Assembly (NCBI RefSeq): GCF_001044255.1
Contig: NZ_JYNX01000060.1
Location: 244,351 to 308,350, forward strand
DNA length: 64,000 nucleotides
Reading direction: 5' to 3'
From: Mycolicibacterium chubuense
GTDB taxonomy: Bacteria; Actinomycetota; Actinomycetes; Mycobacteriales; Mycobacteriaceae
Under the pieces are notes generated by a model. The model saw only the letters and a program-made list of their open reading frames with translations. It was not told the DNA's origin and did not search any database. The translations under genes were made by a program, and so were the position numbers. This document shows positions 7,989 through 14,961 of the stretch, piece after piece; position 1 is the stretch's first letter; the number at the start of each line of letters is the position of its first letter.

Positions 7989-8767
7989 GCGTCGTCACCG
8001 ATGCGGCGGCCGTCCCCGTCGCGCAGGTCAACCCTGTCGCGAAGCTGGCGGCGGCGTTCACCATCGCCGTCGGCCTGGTCCTCAGCGTCGACTGGGTGTC
8101 GGCGTCGACCGCTCTGGTGCTCGAGGTGATCCTTCTGGCAGCGATGCGAGTCCCGTTGCGGTCCTTGCTCAATCGCGGAGCGATCCTGGTGTTCGCCGCC
8201 GCGCTGACGGCGGTGACCATCACGCTCTACGGGGAACCGAGCGGCACGGTGCACTGGCATTTCCTGCTCATCACCGTCAGTGACGGGTCCATCACCCTGG
8301 CGGTCGCGACGTTCCTGCGGGTCTTGGCGATCGCACTGCCCGCGGTCTTCCTGTTCATCGACACCGATCCGACGGAGCTGGCCGACGGCCTGGGACAGGT
8401 GCTGCGGCTACCGGCCCGGTTCGTGCTCGGCGCGCTGGCCGGCGTGCGCATGATCGGGCTGCTCGGCCAGGACTGGCGCTACCTCGGATATGCCCGCCGC
8501 GCACGGGGTGTCGCCGACCACGCCCGCATCCGGCGGGCAGCGGGGCAGGCGTTCGCGCTGCTGGTCTTCGCGGTCCGCCGCGGATCGATGCTCGCCACAG
8601 CGATGGAGGCGAGAGGGTTCGGCGCCCACCCCACCCGGACGTGGGCGCGGCCGTCGCCCTTCGGTCGCCGCGAAATCGCGCTTATTGTTTCGGGTTTCGT
8701 CATCGTGGCGGTGGCGGTCACGACGTCGGTCGTCACCGGCCATTGGAACTTCATTGGAAGTCGGTGA
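7985..8767 (+). CDS. ykoC: YkoC, transmembrane (T) component of the thiamine-precursor ECF transporter
   Basis: A 260-aa CbiQ/EcfT-family protein with about five hydrophobic segments and the EcfT coupling motifs in the C-terminal half (GLLGQDWRYLGYARRARGV and AMEARGFGAHP), both carrying the conserved Ala-Arg-Gly signature that contacts the ATPase. Its start overlaps the ykoD stop (ATGA). It completes the three-gene ECF transporter under the TPP riboswitch. Confidence 0.92.
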   Translation: MSVVTDAAAVPVAQVNPVAKLAAAFTIAVGLVLSVDWVSASTALVLEVILLAAMRVPLRSLLNRGAILVFAAALTAVTITLYGEPSGTVHWHFLLITVSDGSITLAVATFLRVLAIALPAVFLFIDTDPTELADGLGQVLRLPARFVLGALAGVRMIGLLGQDWRYLGYARRARGVADHARIRRAAGQAFALLVFAVRRGSMLATAMEARGFGAHPTRTWARPSPFGRREIALIVSGFVIVAVAVTTSVVTGHWNFIGSR

Positions 8768-9311
8768 CGTCGCGCGACGGCTGTCCGACAGCGACGGCCG
8801 CACAGTCCTGATCGACGGGCGATCCGGATCGGGCAAGACGACTTTGGCACACGAGTTGCACCGGATGTGGGACTCCAGCGTGGTGGTCCGGCTCGACGAC
8901 ATCTACCCGGGTTGGGACGGCTTGGCGTGGGCGGTCGATCACATCCGGACCGAATTGCTGGAACCGCGCTCGGTGGGCCGGCCCGGCCGATGGCGCGGAT
9001 GGGATTGGACGACGAATGCACCGGCGGGCTGGCATGTCGTGGAGCCCGGCCGGCGGCTCATCGTGGAAGGCGTGGGCGCGCTGACGGGGCCGAACCGCGC
9101 GCTGGCCGACCTCGGCATCTGGGTGGACACCGACGACGACGAGCGAAAGCGGCGCGCACTGCAGCGGGACGGGGACACCTACCGGCCGTACTGGGAGCGG
9201 TGGGCTGCCCAGGAAGTGGAGTACATGGCTACGTATCAACCTCGCGCGCAGGCTGATTGGATCCTGTCGGAGACGCCGGAAGGCCGGGTGTGGATTCCGG
9301 CTATTCAGTGA
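8754..9311 (+). CDS. P-loop kinase-like protein, fourth gene of the thiamine operon
   Basis: A 185-aa P-loop protein resembling uridine/adenylylsulfate-type kinases: Walker A GRSGSGKTT at about residue 23, an Asp pair in VRLDDIYPGW and a C-terminal Arg-rich lid segment (DDDERKRRALQRDGDTYRPYW). The reading frame overlaps the end of ykoC; the only plausible start before the P-loop is TTG at 8754, with no good ribosome-binding site, so coupling to ykoC termination is likely and the start is uncertain. The riboswitch-controlled operon suggests a role in salvage phosphorylation of a thiamine moiety, but no family-specific motif proves this. Confidence 0.7.
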   Translation: MEVGDVARRLSDSDGRTVLIDGRSGSGKTTLAHELHRMWDSSVVVRLDDIYPGWDGLAWAVDHIRTELLEPRSVGRPGRWRGWDWTTNAPAGWHVVEPGRRLIVEGVGALTGPNRALADLGIWVDTDDDERKRRALQRDGDTYRPYWERWAAQEVEYMATYQPRAQADWILSETPEGRVWIPAIQ

Positions 9312-9693
9312 GGAAAGTGACGTTGGCCTCGAGCGGGTTGCGCGGGACGTCGAGGTGGTTGGCAGGGAACGTGGGATCGGGGTAGCCGATGGAGACGCCG
9401 CACAGGATGCGGTGCTCCTCGGGGATGCCGAGCTGGTCGCGTAACACCTCGGGGTAACCGGCGATCGAGACCTGCACGCAGGTACCGATTCCTCGGGCGC
9501 TGAGCGCGAGGACGAAGGTCTGCAGGAACCTGCCGACACCGAGTGCGTCGACCATGCCGAGGTCGCCGTGACTGACCGAGGGGAGCCGACGTGTACGCGG
9601 ACGATGAGAACGTTTTGGCCTGGTTGCCGGCTTCGGCGCGGGTGCGCGTTCCACGACGAGGACTTCCGGGCCGCCACGGTGGTGCGCGCGCAC
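9301..9693 (-). pseudogene. Nitroreductase remnant (C-terminal part only)
   Basis: The last 90 or so codons match the C-terminal half of a nitroreductase-family flavoprotein: ALGVGRFLQTFVLALSARGIGT, then CVQVSIAGYPEVLR and EEHRILCGVSIGYPD. The normal N-terminal FMN-binding Arg/Ser region (R-S-x-R) is absent. Upstream sequence in all three frames is Arg/Pro-rich noise, so about 100 residues have been lost. It overlaps the convergent kinase gene by 11 bp. Confidence 0.7.
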
Positions 9694-9791
9694 GCAGTCA
9701 TGTCAGCCATGGTCGGGACCTCTCCTGCGCGCCGATGCGCACCTCGATCCCAGCGTCCTCTCCTCGGGCGCCGCCCGGAGCGAAAGGGGCT

Positions 9792-10364
9792 TCAGGGCCG
9801 CCAGCGGGGATCGCGTCCGATGAATGCCGCCAGGCGCGTGACCGGATCTGCATCGGTGGGAACGGCGACGGCCGGACCATACTGTCCCGAAGATCGGAGC
9901 ACGTCGTCCATGGCCGACATCCCGTCGACGAGTGTCGCCGCGAACTGCGGGTCCAGCTGCGGGGCGCGGCCGGCCGATATCGCCAGATCCCAGGTGTGCA
10001 TGAACACATCGGCGGTGTAGAAGCGGTCGATGGCCTCGGCCAGTACGTGGGTGCCCGCGTACGGGTGCGTGAACGGAGCTCGCGATTCCGGCCCGTCGAG
10101 CAACGCCTGCACCTCGGCGCAGTGGACACCCCACGCTTTTCCGAGATCGTCGCCTCGCGGCAGGTCGGCAGACAGTACGAGGCCGCCGACGCTCAGGAAC
10201 TCGCGCGACCATCCGATGAGGTGCTCGACGACGTCTCGTGTACGCCACCCCGCCACCGGTGTCGGCGCATGCCAATCGGTCACGGCTGCACAGTGTTCGG
10301 CGAAGTGCGCGGACACCGACCGGTGACGATCCGCCGGGTCGAGGTCGCACACCGACAGCGTCAT
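9792..10364 (-). CDS. DinB/mycothiol-dependent maleylpyruvate isomerase-like metal-binding protein
   Basis: A 190-aa four-helix-bundle protein of the TIGR03086/MDMPI_N type. Diagnostic pieces are the HxxxC start (HFAEHCAAVTDWHAPTPVAGW), RDVVEHLIGW and the metal-ligand segment YTADVFMHTWDLA, whose three His positions fit a DinB metal site. Family members act with mycothiol as transferases or isomerases. It begins one base after the stop of the SRPBCC gene, third in the arsR operon, suggesting a role in handling a compound that releases the repressor. Confidence 0.82.
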   Translation of the reverse strand: MTLSVCDLDPADRHRSVSAHFAEHCAAVTDWHAPTPVAGWRTRDVVEHLIGWSREFLSVGGLVLSADLPRGDDLGKAWGVHCAEVQALLDGPESRAPFTHPYAGTHVLAEAIDRFYTADVFMHTWDLAISAGRAPQLDPQFAATLVDGMSAMDDVLRSSGQYGPAVAVPTDADPVTRLAAFIGRDPRWRP

Positions 10365-10365
10365 G

Positions 10366-10854
10366 TCAGAGGCTGCCGGCCAACGTGTCGAGCTTGGCGT
10401 AACCCTCGTTGACGCCGGTCTCCATTCCTGACCGCAGCCAGGCGTCGCGTCCTTCGAAGCTGTCCACCAGGGACTGGGCGTGCAACCGCGTGCGCCCGTC
10501 ACCCAAATCTTCGAACCGCAGCGTCTCCAGCGACACGTCATCGGGTTGACCTTCGAAGGTGAACGTCTGCACGATCACGTCCTCGCCCACGGTGTGGAAG
10601 CAGCCGCGGAACGCGAAGTCCATACCGTCGCGGGAGGCGACGTAACGCCATGAGCCGCCGTTTCGGGCGTCCCACTCGAGGATCGTGGTGTCCATCCCGT
10701 CCGGGCCCACCCAGCGCGCGAACAGTTCCGGATCGATGTGGGCTCGCATCAACTGGGCCGGGGTGGCGCGGAAGTCGCGCGTGATGCGGATGATGGGGAC
10801 GTTCGGATCCGCCTCGATGACGGCGTCGGAGATGTTCGTGCCGGATGCGTTCAT
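10366..10854 (-). CDS. SRPBCC (AHSA1-like) domain protein
   Basis: A 162-aa START/SRPBCC-fold protein with the AHSA1 signature: TRDFRATPAQLMRAHIDPEL, FARWVGPDGM, GGSWRYVASRDG and FRGCFHTV. Genes of this type are very frequently paired with an ArsR regulator, and here the ATG overlaps the arsR stop (ATGA). It probably binds a hydrophobic ligand. Start chosen at 10854 because the conserved region begins soon after and the upstream extension reads through arsR. Confidence 0.85.
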   Translation of the reverse strand: MNASGTNISDAVIEADPNVPIIRITRDFRATPAQLMRAHIDPELFARWVGPDGMDTTILEWDARNGGSWRYVASRDGMDFAFRGCFHTVGEDVIVQTFTFEGQPDDVSLETLRFEDLGDGRTRLHAQSLVDSFEGRDAWLRSGMETGVNEGYAKLDTLAGSL

Positions 10855-11207
10855 GATGCGTTGCCCTTCCGTCGTGGTTTCTCTTCCTCGTCGTTCATTT
10901 CTGCCAGCACTGCGTCCAGCCGCCGGTAGCGCTCCTCGGCCCGGACGCGGTAGCGCTCCATCCATTTGTCCATCAGGTCGAAGACCCGCGCCTCGAGGTG
11001 CACCGGCCGGGTCTGTGCCGCGCGTGACCGGCTCACCAGTCCGGCGCTTTCGAGCACCTTCAGATGTTTGGACACCGCCTGCATGCTGATGTCGTAGTGC
11101 TGCGCCAACGCGCTCACCGTCGCGTCGCCCGTCGCGAGGCGCGCGACCATGTCCAGCCGGATCGGATCACCCAGCGCAGCGAACACTTTCGACAATGCCT
11201 CGGTCAT
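10851..11207 (-). CDS. ArsR-family transcriptional repressor
   Basis: A 118-aa winged-helix protein with the ArsR core: ALGDPIRLDMVARLATGDATVS, then QAVSKHLKVLESAGLVSR. There is no CxC metal motif in the recognition helix, so it belongs to the non-metal subgroup that accompanies SRPBCC proteins. ATG 11207 is favoured over a TTG 12 nt upstream; GAGG lies just ahead. First gene of a three-gene coupled operon preceded by two operators. Confidence 0.9.
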   Translation of the reverse strand: MTEALSKVFAALGDPIRLDMVARLATGDATVSALAQHYDISMQAVSKHLKVLESAGLVSRSRAAQTRPVHLEARVFDLMDKWMERYRVRAEERYRRLDAVLAEMNDEEEKPRRKGNAS

Positions 11208-11214
11208 GAACGTC

Positions 11215-11232
11215 CTCAACCTTTCGGTTGAG
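11215..11232. promoter_or_regulatory. ArsR operator 1 (CTCAACC-N4-GGTTGAG)
   Basis: A perfect 7-bp inverted repeat with 4-bp spacer that overlaps the ribosome-binding region of arsR. Its half-site recurs at 11262-11277, so it is most likely the autoregulatory operator. Confidence 0.7.
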
Positions 11233-11261
11233 TACGACCATGCGCGATCGCCGCCCCTTTG

Positions 11262-11277
11262 TCAACCGTTGGGTTGA
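11262..11277. promoter_or_regulatory. ArsR operator 2 (TCAACC-N4-GGTTGA)
   Basis: Second copy of the same half-sites with the same 4-bp spacer. Its centre lies 46 bp upstream of operator 1, suggesting two dimers on nearly the same helix face. Confidence 0.7.
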
Positions 11278-11439
11278 GGACATTCGTTTGCGCGGCTCAC
11301 GGACGGCCCCGGCGGCGCCGTCACGACACCGTGCGAGCGCACACGACGGTGGACGCGACGATATGAGAGGATGGCCTCCACTCACGCCGGCGTGACGCTC
11401 CGCCGCGTCTCACAATGAGCCAGAACTCATGGAGTTTCG

Positions 11440-12810
11440 ATGTCTGACAAGCATTTCCGTTCTCTTACGCAATGGCCCCGCGGGCTCGCCTACGCGATCG
11501 CCGCAGTGGTGGCGGGCATCGTCGTCGGCGAGCTCGCAGCCATGCTGATCTTCGCGGGCTCCACCGACCGCACGCTCGACGAGGAGGCCGCGCGCAGCGC
11601 CACCTCGGCGCCCGCGGTGGTCGCGGCGACGAACGACCTGGACCGTGCCAGGCAAGCGCGGTCGACCCTCGACGACGCCGTCGCGGAGGCGGGCCGGCAG
11701 CGCGACCAGGCGCTGATCATCGCCCGCTGCGAGTTCAGCGCCGCGCCGCAGTGTCCCCGGACACGCATCACCGGCGTGCCGGGCGCGGGACCCGAGCACC
11801 GCACCGCGGACGAGTTCCTCGCGGACACGCAACGCGACCTGGAACGCGCCACATCCGAGCGTGACCGGCTCGCACCGGCACTCGATGCCAGGATCGCCGA
11901 CGGAGAACGAGCGCTGACGGCGGCGCGCGACGCCGCGATTGCCGGTGCTGACCGTGGGTTCGGTGCGCGGTGGCTGGCGATGAACGCCCACACGCTGGCC
12001 AGTCCGGGGGCCATGGTGTTGCGCGCCGTGACGGTCGGCGTGTTCGTGGTGGTGTTCCTCGTGCCGCTGGTCCTTCGGCTCGCGCGAGAGAAGACCCTCG
12101 CGGATCGCCGCGCGGCGGCGGCGGCCGAGCGCGAGCGGGCAGACCTCGAGGCCGACACCGCGATAGCCCTCAAGCGGGCGGAAGTACGCGCCACGGTCGC
12201 AACCATGTGGGCCGAGCAGGAACTCGCCAGCACCCAGATGGCGGTCGCCGCGCAGGCGGAGATCGACCGGGAGGCGCAGCGCCGTCGCGTCGAGGCTGCC
12301 CTGGCGGCGCCGACACCGGTGTCCGCCGAGCGGATCCCCGAGACGATGGCGGAGCCGCCGGCTCAGCTCGAGGCCGCCCCGACGACGGCACCGGCGTCGG
12401 ACCGGGTGCCCGCGGTGCGGGAGTCGCGGCCGGTCAAGCGGTCGGTGCTGCCCTCCGTGCCCGACGTCGCCGGAGCGGCGCTGCGCTGGGTGCGTCCGTT
12501 CGTACCGCCGATCGTCGCCACCGCCATCGAGACGACGACCAAGCCGCTCCGCACCGCGCGGGAGGTGTTCGAAGAGACCGAGGAGATCCACCTCAGCCTG
12601 CGGCGCAGCCACCGGGTCGCGGTGACGTCCGAGGAGTCCGTCGAGCCTCCCGAGGCCACCGCCGTGGCGGGTGAGAGGTGGGTCACGGCAACCCGCGTGG
12701 CACCCGTGGCACAGGCCGCGCCCAGCTCGGCCGAACTCCCGAAGCAGCAGTCGTACAGCGCAATTCGCGGAGAAGACGGCCGACGCCGGCTCCCCCCGTC
12801 GGAGGGCTAG
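11440..12810 (+). CDS. DUF4407-like membrane protein with coiled coil
   Basis: A 456-aa protein. A first membrane helix (about residues 16-40) is followed by an extracytoplasmic charged helical region with two Cys (CEFSAAPQC), a second membrane helix (about 185-210), then a long Arg/Glu/Ala-rich cytoplasmic coiled coil and a Pro/Thr/Glu-rich tail. This layout fits the DUF4407 predicted membrane proteins of Actinobacteria, although I cannot confirm the family. Expressed in the same direction as the TopoM-like pair 110 bp downstream, separated by a GC-rich hairpin. Function unknown. Confidence 0.65.
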   Translation: MSDKHFRSLTQWPRGLAYAIAAVVAGIVVGELAAMLIFAGSTDRTLDEEAARSATSAPAVVAATNDLDRARQARSTLDDAVAEAGRQRDQALIIARCEFSAAPQCPRTRITGVPGAGPEHRTADEFLADTQRDLERATSERDRLAPALDARIADGERALTAARDAAIAGADRGFGARWLAMNAHTLASPGAMVLRAVTVGVFVVVFLVPLVLRLAREKTLADRRAAAAAERERADLEADTAIALKRAEVRATVATMWAEQELASTQMAVAAQAEIDREAQRRRVEAALAAPTPVSAERIPETMAEPPAQLEAAPTTAPASDRVPAVRESRPVKRSVLPSVPDVAGAALRWVRPFVPPIVATAIETTTKPLRTAREVFEETEEIHLSLRRSHRVAVTSEESVEPPEATAVAGERWVTATRVAPVAQAAPSSAELPKQQSYSAIRGEDGRRRLPPSEG

Positions 12811-12816
12811 GCGCCC

Positions 12817-12834
12817 GGCCCCGCAGGAGGGGCC
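12817..12834 (+). terminator. GC hairpin without U-tract
   Basis: GGCCCC and GGGGCC form a perfect 6-bp stem around a 6-nt loop 7 nt after the stop of the membrane-protein gene. No run of T follows, so this would be a mycobacterial I-shaped terminator at best. Confidence 0.35.
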
Positions 12835-12877
12835 TCCCACTCCGCCGCGGCTGAGCCATGATGTCCGTCCCGCCGTT

Positions 12878-12883
12878 TACGAT
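12878..12883 (+). promoter_or_regulatory. Candidate -10 box of the TopoM-like operon
   Basis: TACGAT matches TANNNT and would start transcription near 12890, giving a leader of about 30 nt with AAAGGGG before the GTG at 12920. Confidence 0.35.
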
Positions 12884-12919
12884 TTCCGGCACACCCATGA
12901 CCGTTGAAAGGGGCGCGCA

Positions 12920-14953
12920 GTGAGTTACACCGCCGCCGACATCACCGAGCTCGACGATGTCCAGCACACACGCCTGCGACCGGCGGTCAACCTCGGGCTC
13001 GACGTGCTCAACACCGCTCTGCGGGAGATCGTCGACAATGCGATCGAGGAGGTTGCCGACCCGAGCCACGGGGGAACCACCGTCACCATCACGTTGCACG
13101 CCGACGGGTCTGTCAGCGTCGCCGACGACGGCCGCGGCCTGCCCGTCGACACCGACCCGGTGAACGGGAAGAACGGCATCGTCAAGACGCTCGGCACCGC
13201 GCGGGCGGGTGGCAAGTTCTCCGCGCACTCCGACGCGGCCAGTACCGGCGCCGGCCTGAACGGGATCGGCGCGGCGGCCGCGGTGTTCATCTCCGCGCGG
13301 ACCGACGTGACCGTGCGCCGGGCCGGCAAGACCTACCTGCAGAGCTTCGGCGGCGGCTACCCCGGGGTGTTCGAGGGCAAGGACTTCGACCCGGATGCCT
13401 CGTTCACCCGTGCCGACACGCAGAAGCTGCGCGGCTCGGGCAACCGGAAGCCGGATGCCCACGGCACCACGGTGCGCATCCTGTTCGATCCCGCCGTCGT
13501 GCCGGACAGCAGCGTGGACATCAACGAGGTGCTGCTGCGCGCGCACGCGGCTTCCCGGATGTCCCCCGGGGTGCACCTGACCGTCATCGACGAGGGGTGG
13601 CCGGGTGACGAGGTCCGGCCCGAGTTGCTCGAGGCGTTCAGCGGCCCGTGGGGCACCGACACCCTGCTCGACCTCATGTGCGCCGCCGCGGGCACTCCCG
13701 TGCCCGGCGTACGCGCGGTGGTCGAGGGCCGCGGCGAGTACACCACCGGCCGCGGCCCGACGCCGTTCCGGTGGTCCTTGACCGCCGGCCCCGCCGAGCC
13801 CGCCACGGTCGCCGCGTTCTGCAACACGGTGCGCACCCCCGGCGGCGGATCCCATCTGACGGCTGCGGTGAAAGGACTGTCGGAGGCGTTGGCCGATCGC
13901 GCGTCCCGTATTCGTGACCTCGGGCTGGCCAAGGGCGAAGACGGCCCGGAGGCGCAGGATTTCGCCGCGGTGACCGCGCTCGCCGTGGACACCCGCGCCC
14001 CCGACGTGTCGTGGGACTCGCAGGCCAAGACTGCGGTGTCCTCGCGCTCGCTGAACGTCGCGATGGCCCCCGATGTGGCGCGCAGTGTCACCATCTGGGC
14101 GGCCAACCCGGGCAACGCGGACGCCGTGTCGCTGTGGACCACATTGGCCCTGGAGTCGGCCCGGGCGCGGCGCAGCGCCGAGGGCGCCAAGGCCCGGTCG
14201 CGGGCGGCGTCGAAAGCCAAAGGCCTGGGCACCAATCTGTCGCTGCCGCCGAAGCTGCTCCCCAGCCGTGAGACCGGGCGCGGATCGGGCGCCGAGTTGT
14301 TCCTGTGCGAGGGCGATTCGGCATTGGGCACGATCAAGGCGGCGCGCGACGCCACGTTCCAGGCGGCCTTCCCGCTGAAAGGCAAGCCGCCCAACGTCTA
14401 CGGGTTCACCGTCAACAAGGCACGTGCCAAGGACGAATTCGATTCGATCGAGCGCATCCTGGGCTGCGGGGTTCGCGACAACTGCGATCCGGAGTCGTGT
14501 CGTTACGACCGGATCCTGTTCGCCTCCGACGCCGATCCCGATGGCGGCAACATCAACTCCAGTCTCATCTCGATGTTCCTCGACTTCTACCGGCCGCTCG
14601 TCAAAGCGGGCATGGTCTACGTCACGTTGCCACCGCTGTTCGTCGTCAAAGACGGTCAGCAGCGCATCTACTGTCAGGACGAGTCCGAACGCGACGCCGC
14701 GGTGGCGCAGCTGAAAGCCGCGTCCAACCGCAAAGTCGAGGTCCAGCGCAACAAGGGCCTCGGCGAGATGGACGCCGACGACTTCTGGAACACCGTGCTG
14801 GATCCGCAGCGCCGCACGGTCATTCGCGTCCATCTCGACGACGGCGACCCGAAACTGCACCACACCCTGTTCGGTGGGCCCCCCGAGGGCAGGCGCAGCT
14901 GGATGGCTGAGATCGCCGCGCGGGTCGACACCGCCGCTCTGGATCTGACGTAG
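12920..14953 (+). CDS. TopoM-like atypical type II topoisomerase, GyrB-like ATPase/TOPRIM subunit
   Basis: A 677-aa GyrB/ParE homologue. The GHKL ATPase has the N-box EIVDNAIEEV (Glu36, Asn40), DDGRGLPV (Asp70) and GAGLNGIGA. The TOPRIM domain has LCEGDSALG (Glu464) and the metal site DADPDGG (Asp537, Asp539, Asp541). Gyrase would read EGDSAGG and DADVDGAH at these sites, so this is a diverged branch. Together with the next gene it matches TopoM of M. smegmatis, reported to introduce positive supercoils in vitro. GTG start with AAAGGGG upstream. Separated by 8 nt from the second subunit. Confidence 0.92.
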   Translation: MSYTAADITELDDVQHTRLRPAVNLGLDVLNTALREIVDNAIEEVADPSHGGTTVTITLHADGSVSVADDGRGLPVDTDPVNGKNGIVKTLGTARAGGKFSAHSDAASTGAGLNGIGAAAAVFISARTDVTVRRAGKTYLQSFGGGYPGVFEGKDFDPDASFTRADTQKLRGSGNRKPDAHGTTVRILFDPAVVPDSSVDINEVLLRAHAASRMSPGVHLTVIDEGWPGDEVRPELLEAFSGPWGTDTLLDLMCAAAGTPVPGVRAVVEGRGEYTTGRGPTPFRWSLTAGPAEPATVAAFCNTVRTPGGGSHLTAAVKGLSEALADRASRIRDLGLAKGEDGPEAQDFAAVTALAVDTRAPDVSWDSQAKTAVSSRSLNVAMAPDVARSVTIWAANPGNADAVSLWTTLALESARARRSAEGAKARSRAASKAKGLGTNLSLPPKLLPSRETGRGSGAELFLCEGDSALGTIKAARDATFQAAFPLKGKPPNVYGFTVNKARAKDEFDSIERILGCGVRDNCDPESCRYDRILFASDADPDGGNINSSLISMFLDFYRPLVKAGMVYVTLPPLFVVKDGQQRIYCQDESERDAAVAQLKAASNRKVEVQRNKGLGEMDADDFWNTVLDPQRRTVIRVHLDDGDPKLHHTLFGGPPEGRRSWMAEIAARVDTAALDLT

Positions 14954-14961
14954 GAGAACAC

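Noticed and set aside
12683-14863. A 726-codon open frame antisense to the TopoM GyrB-like gene
   Set aside because: It is His/Arg/Gly-rich without motifs and mirrors the third-position GC bias of the real gene. Long antisense frames are expected at this GC content.
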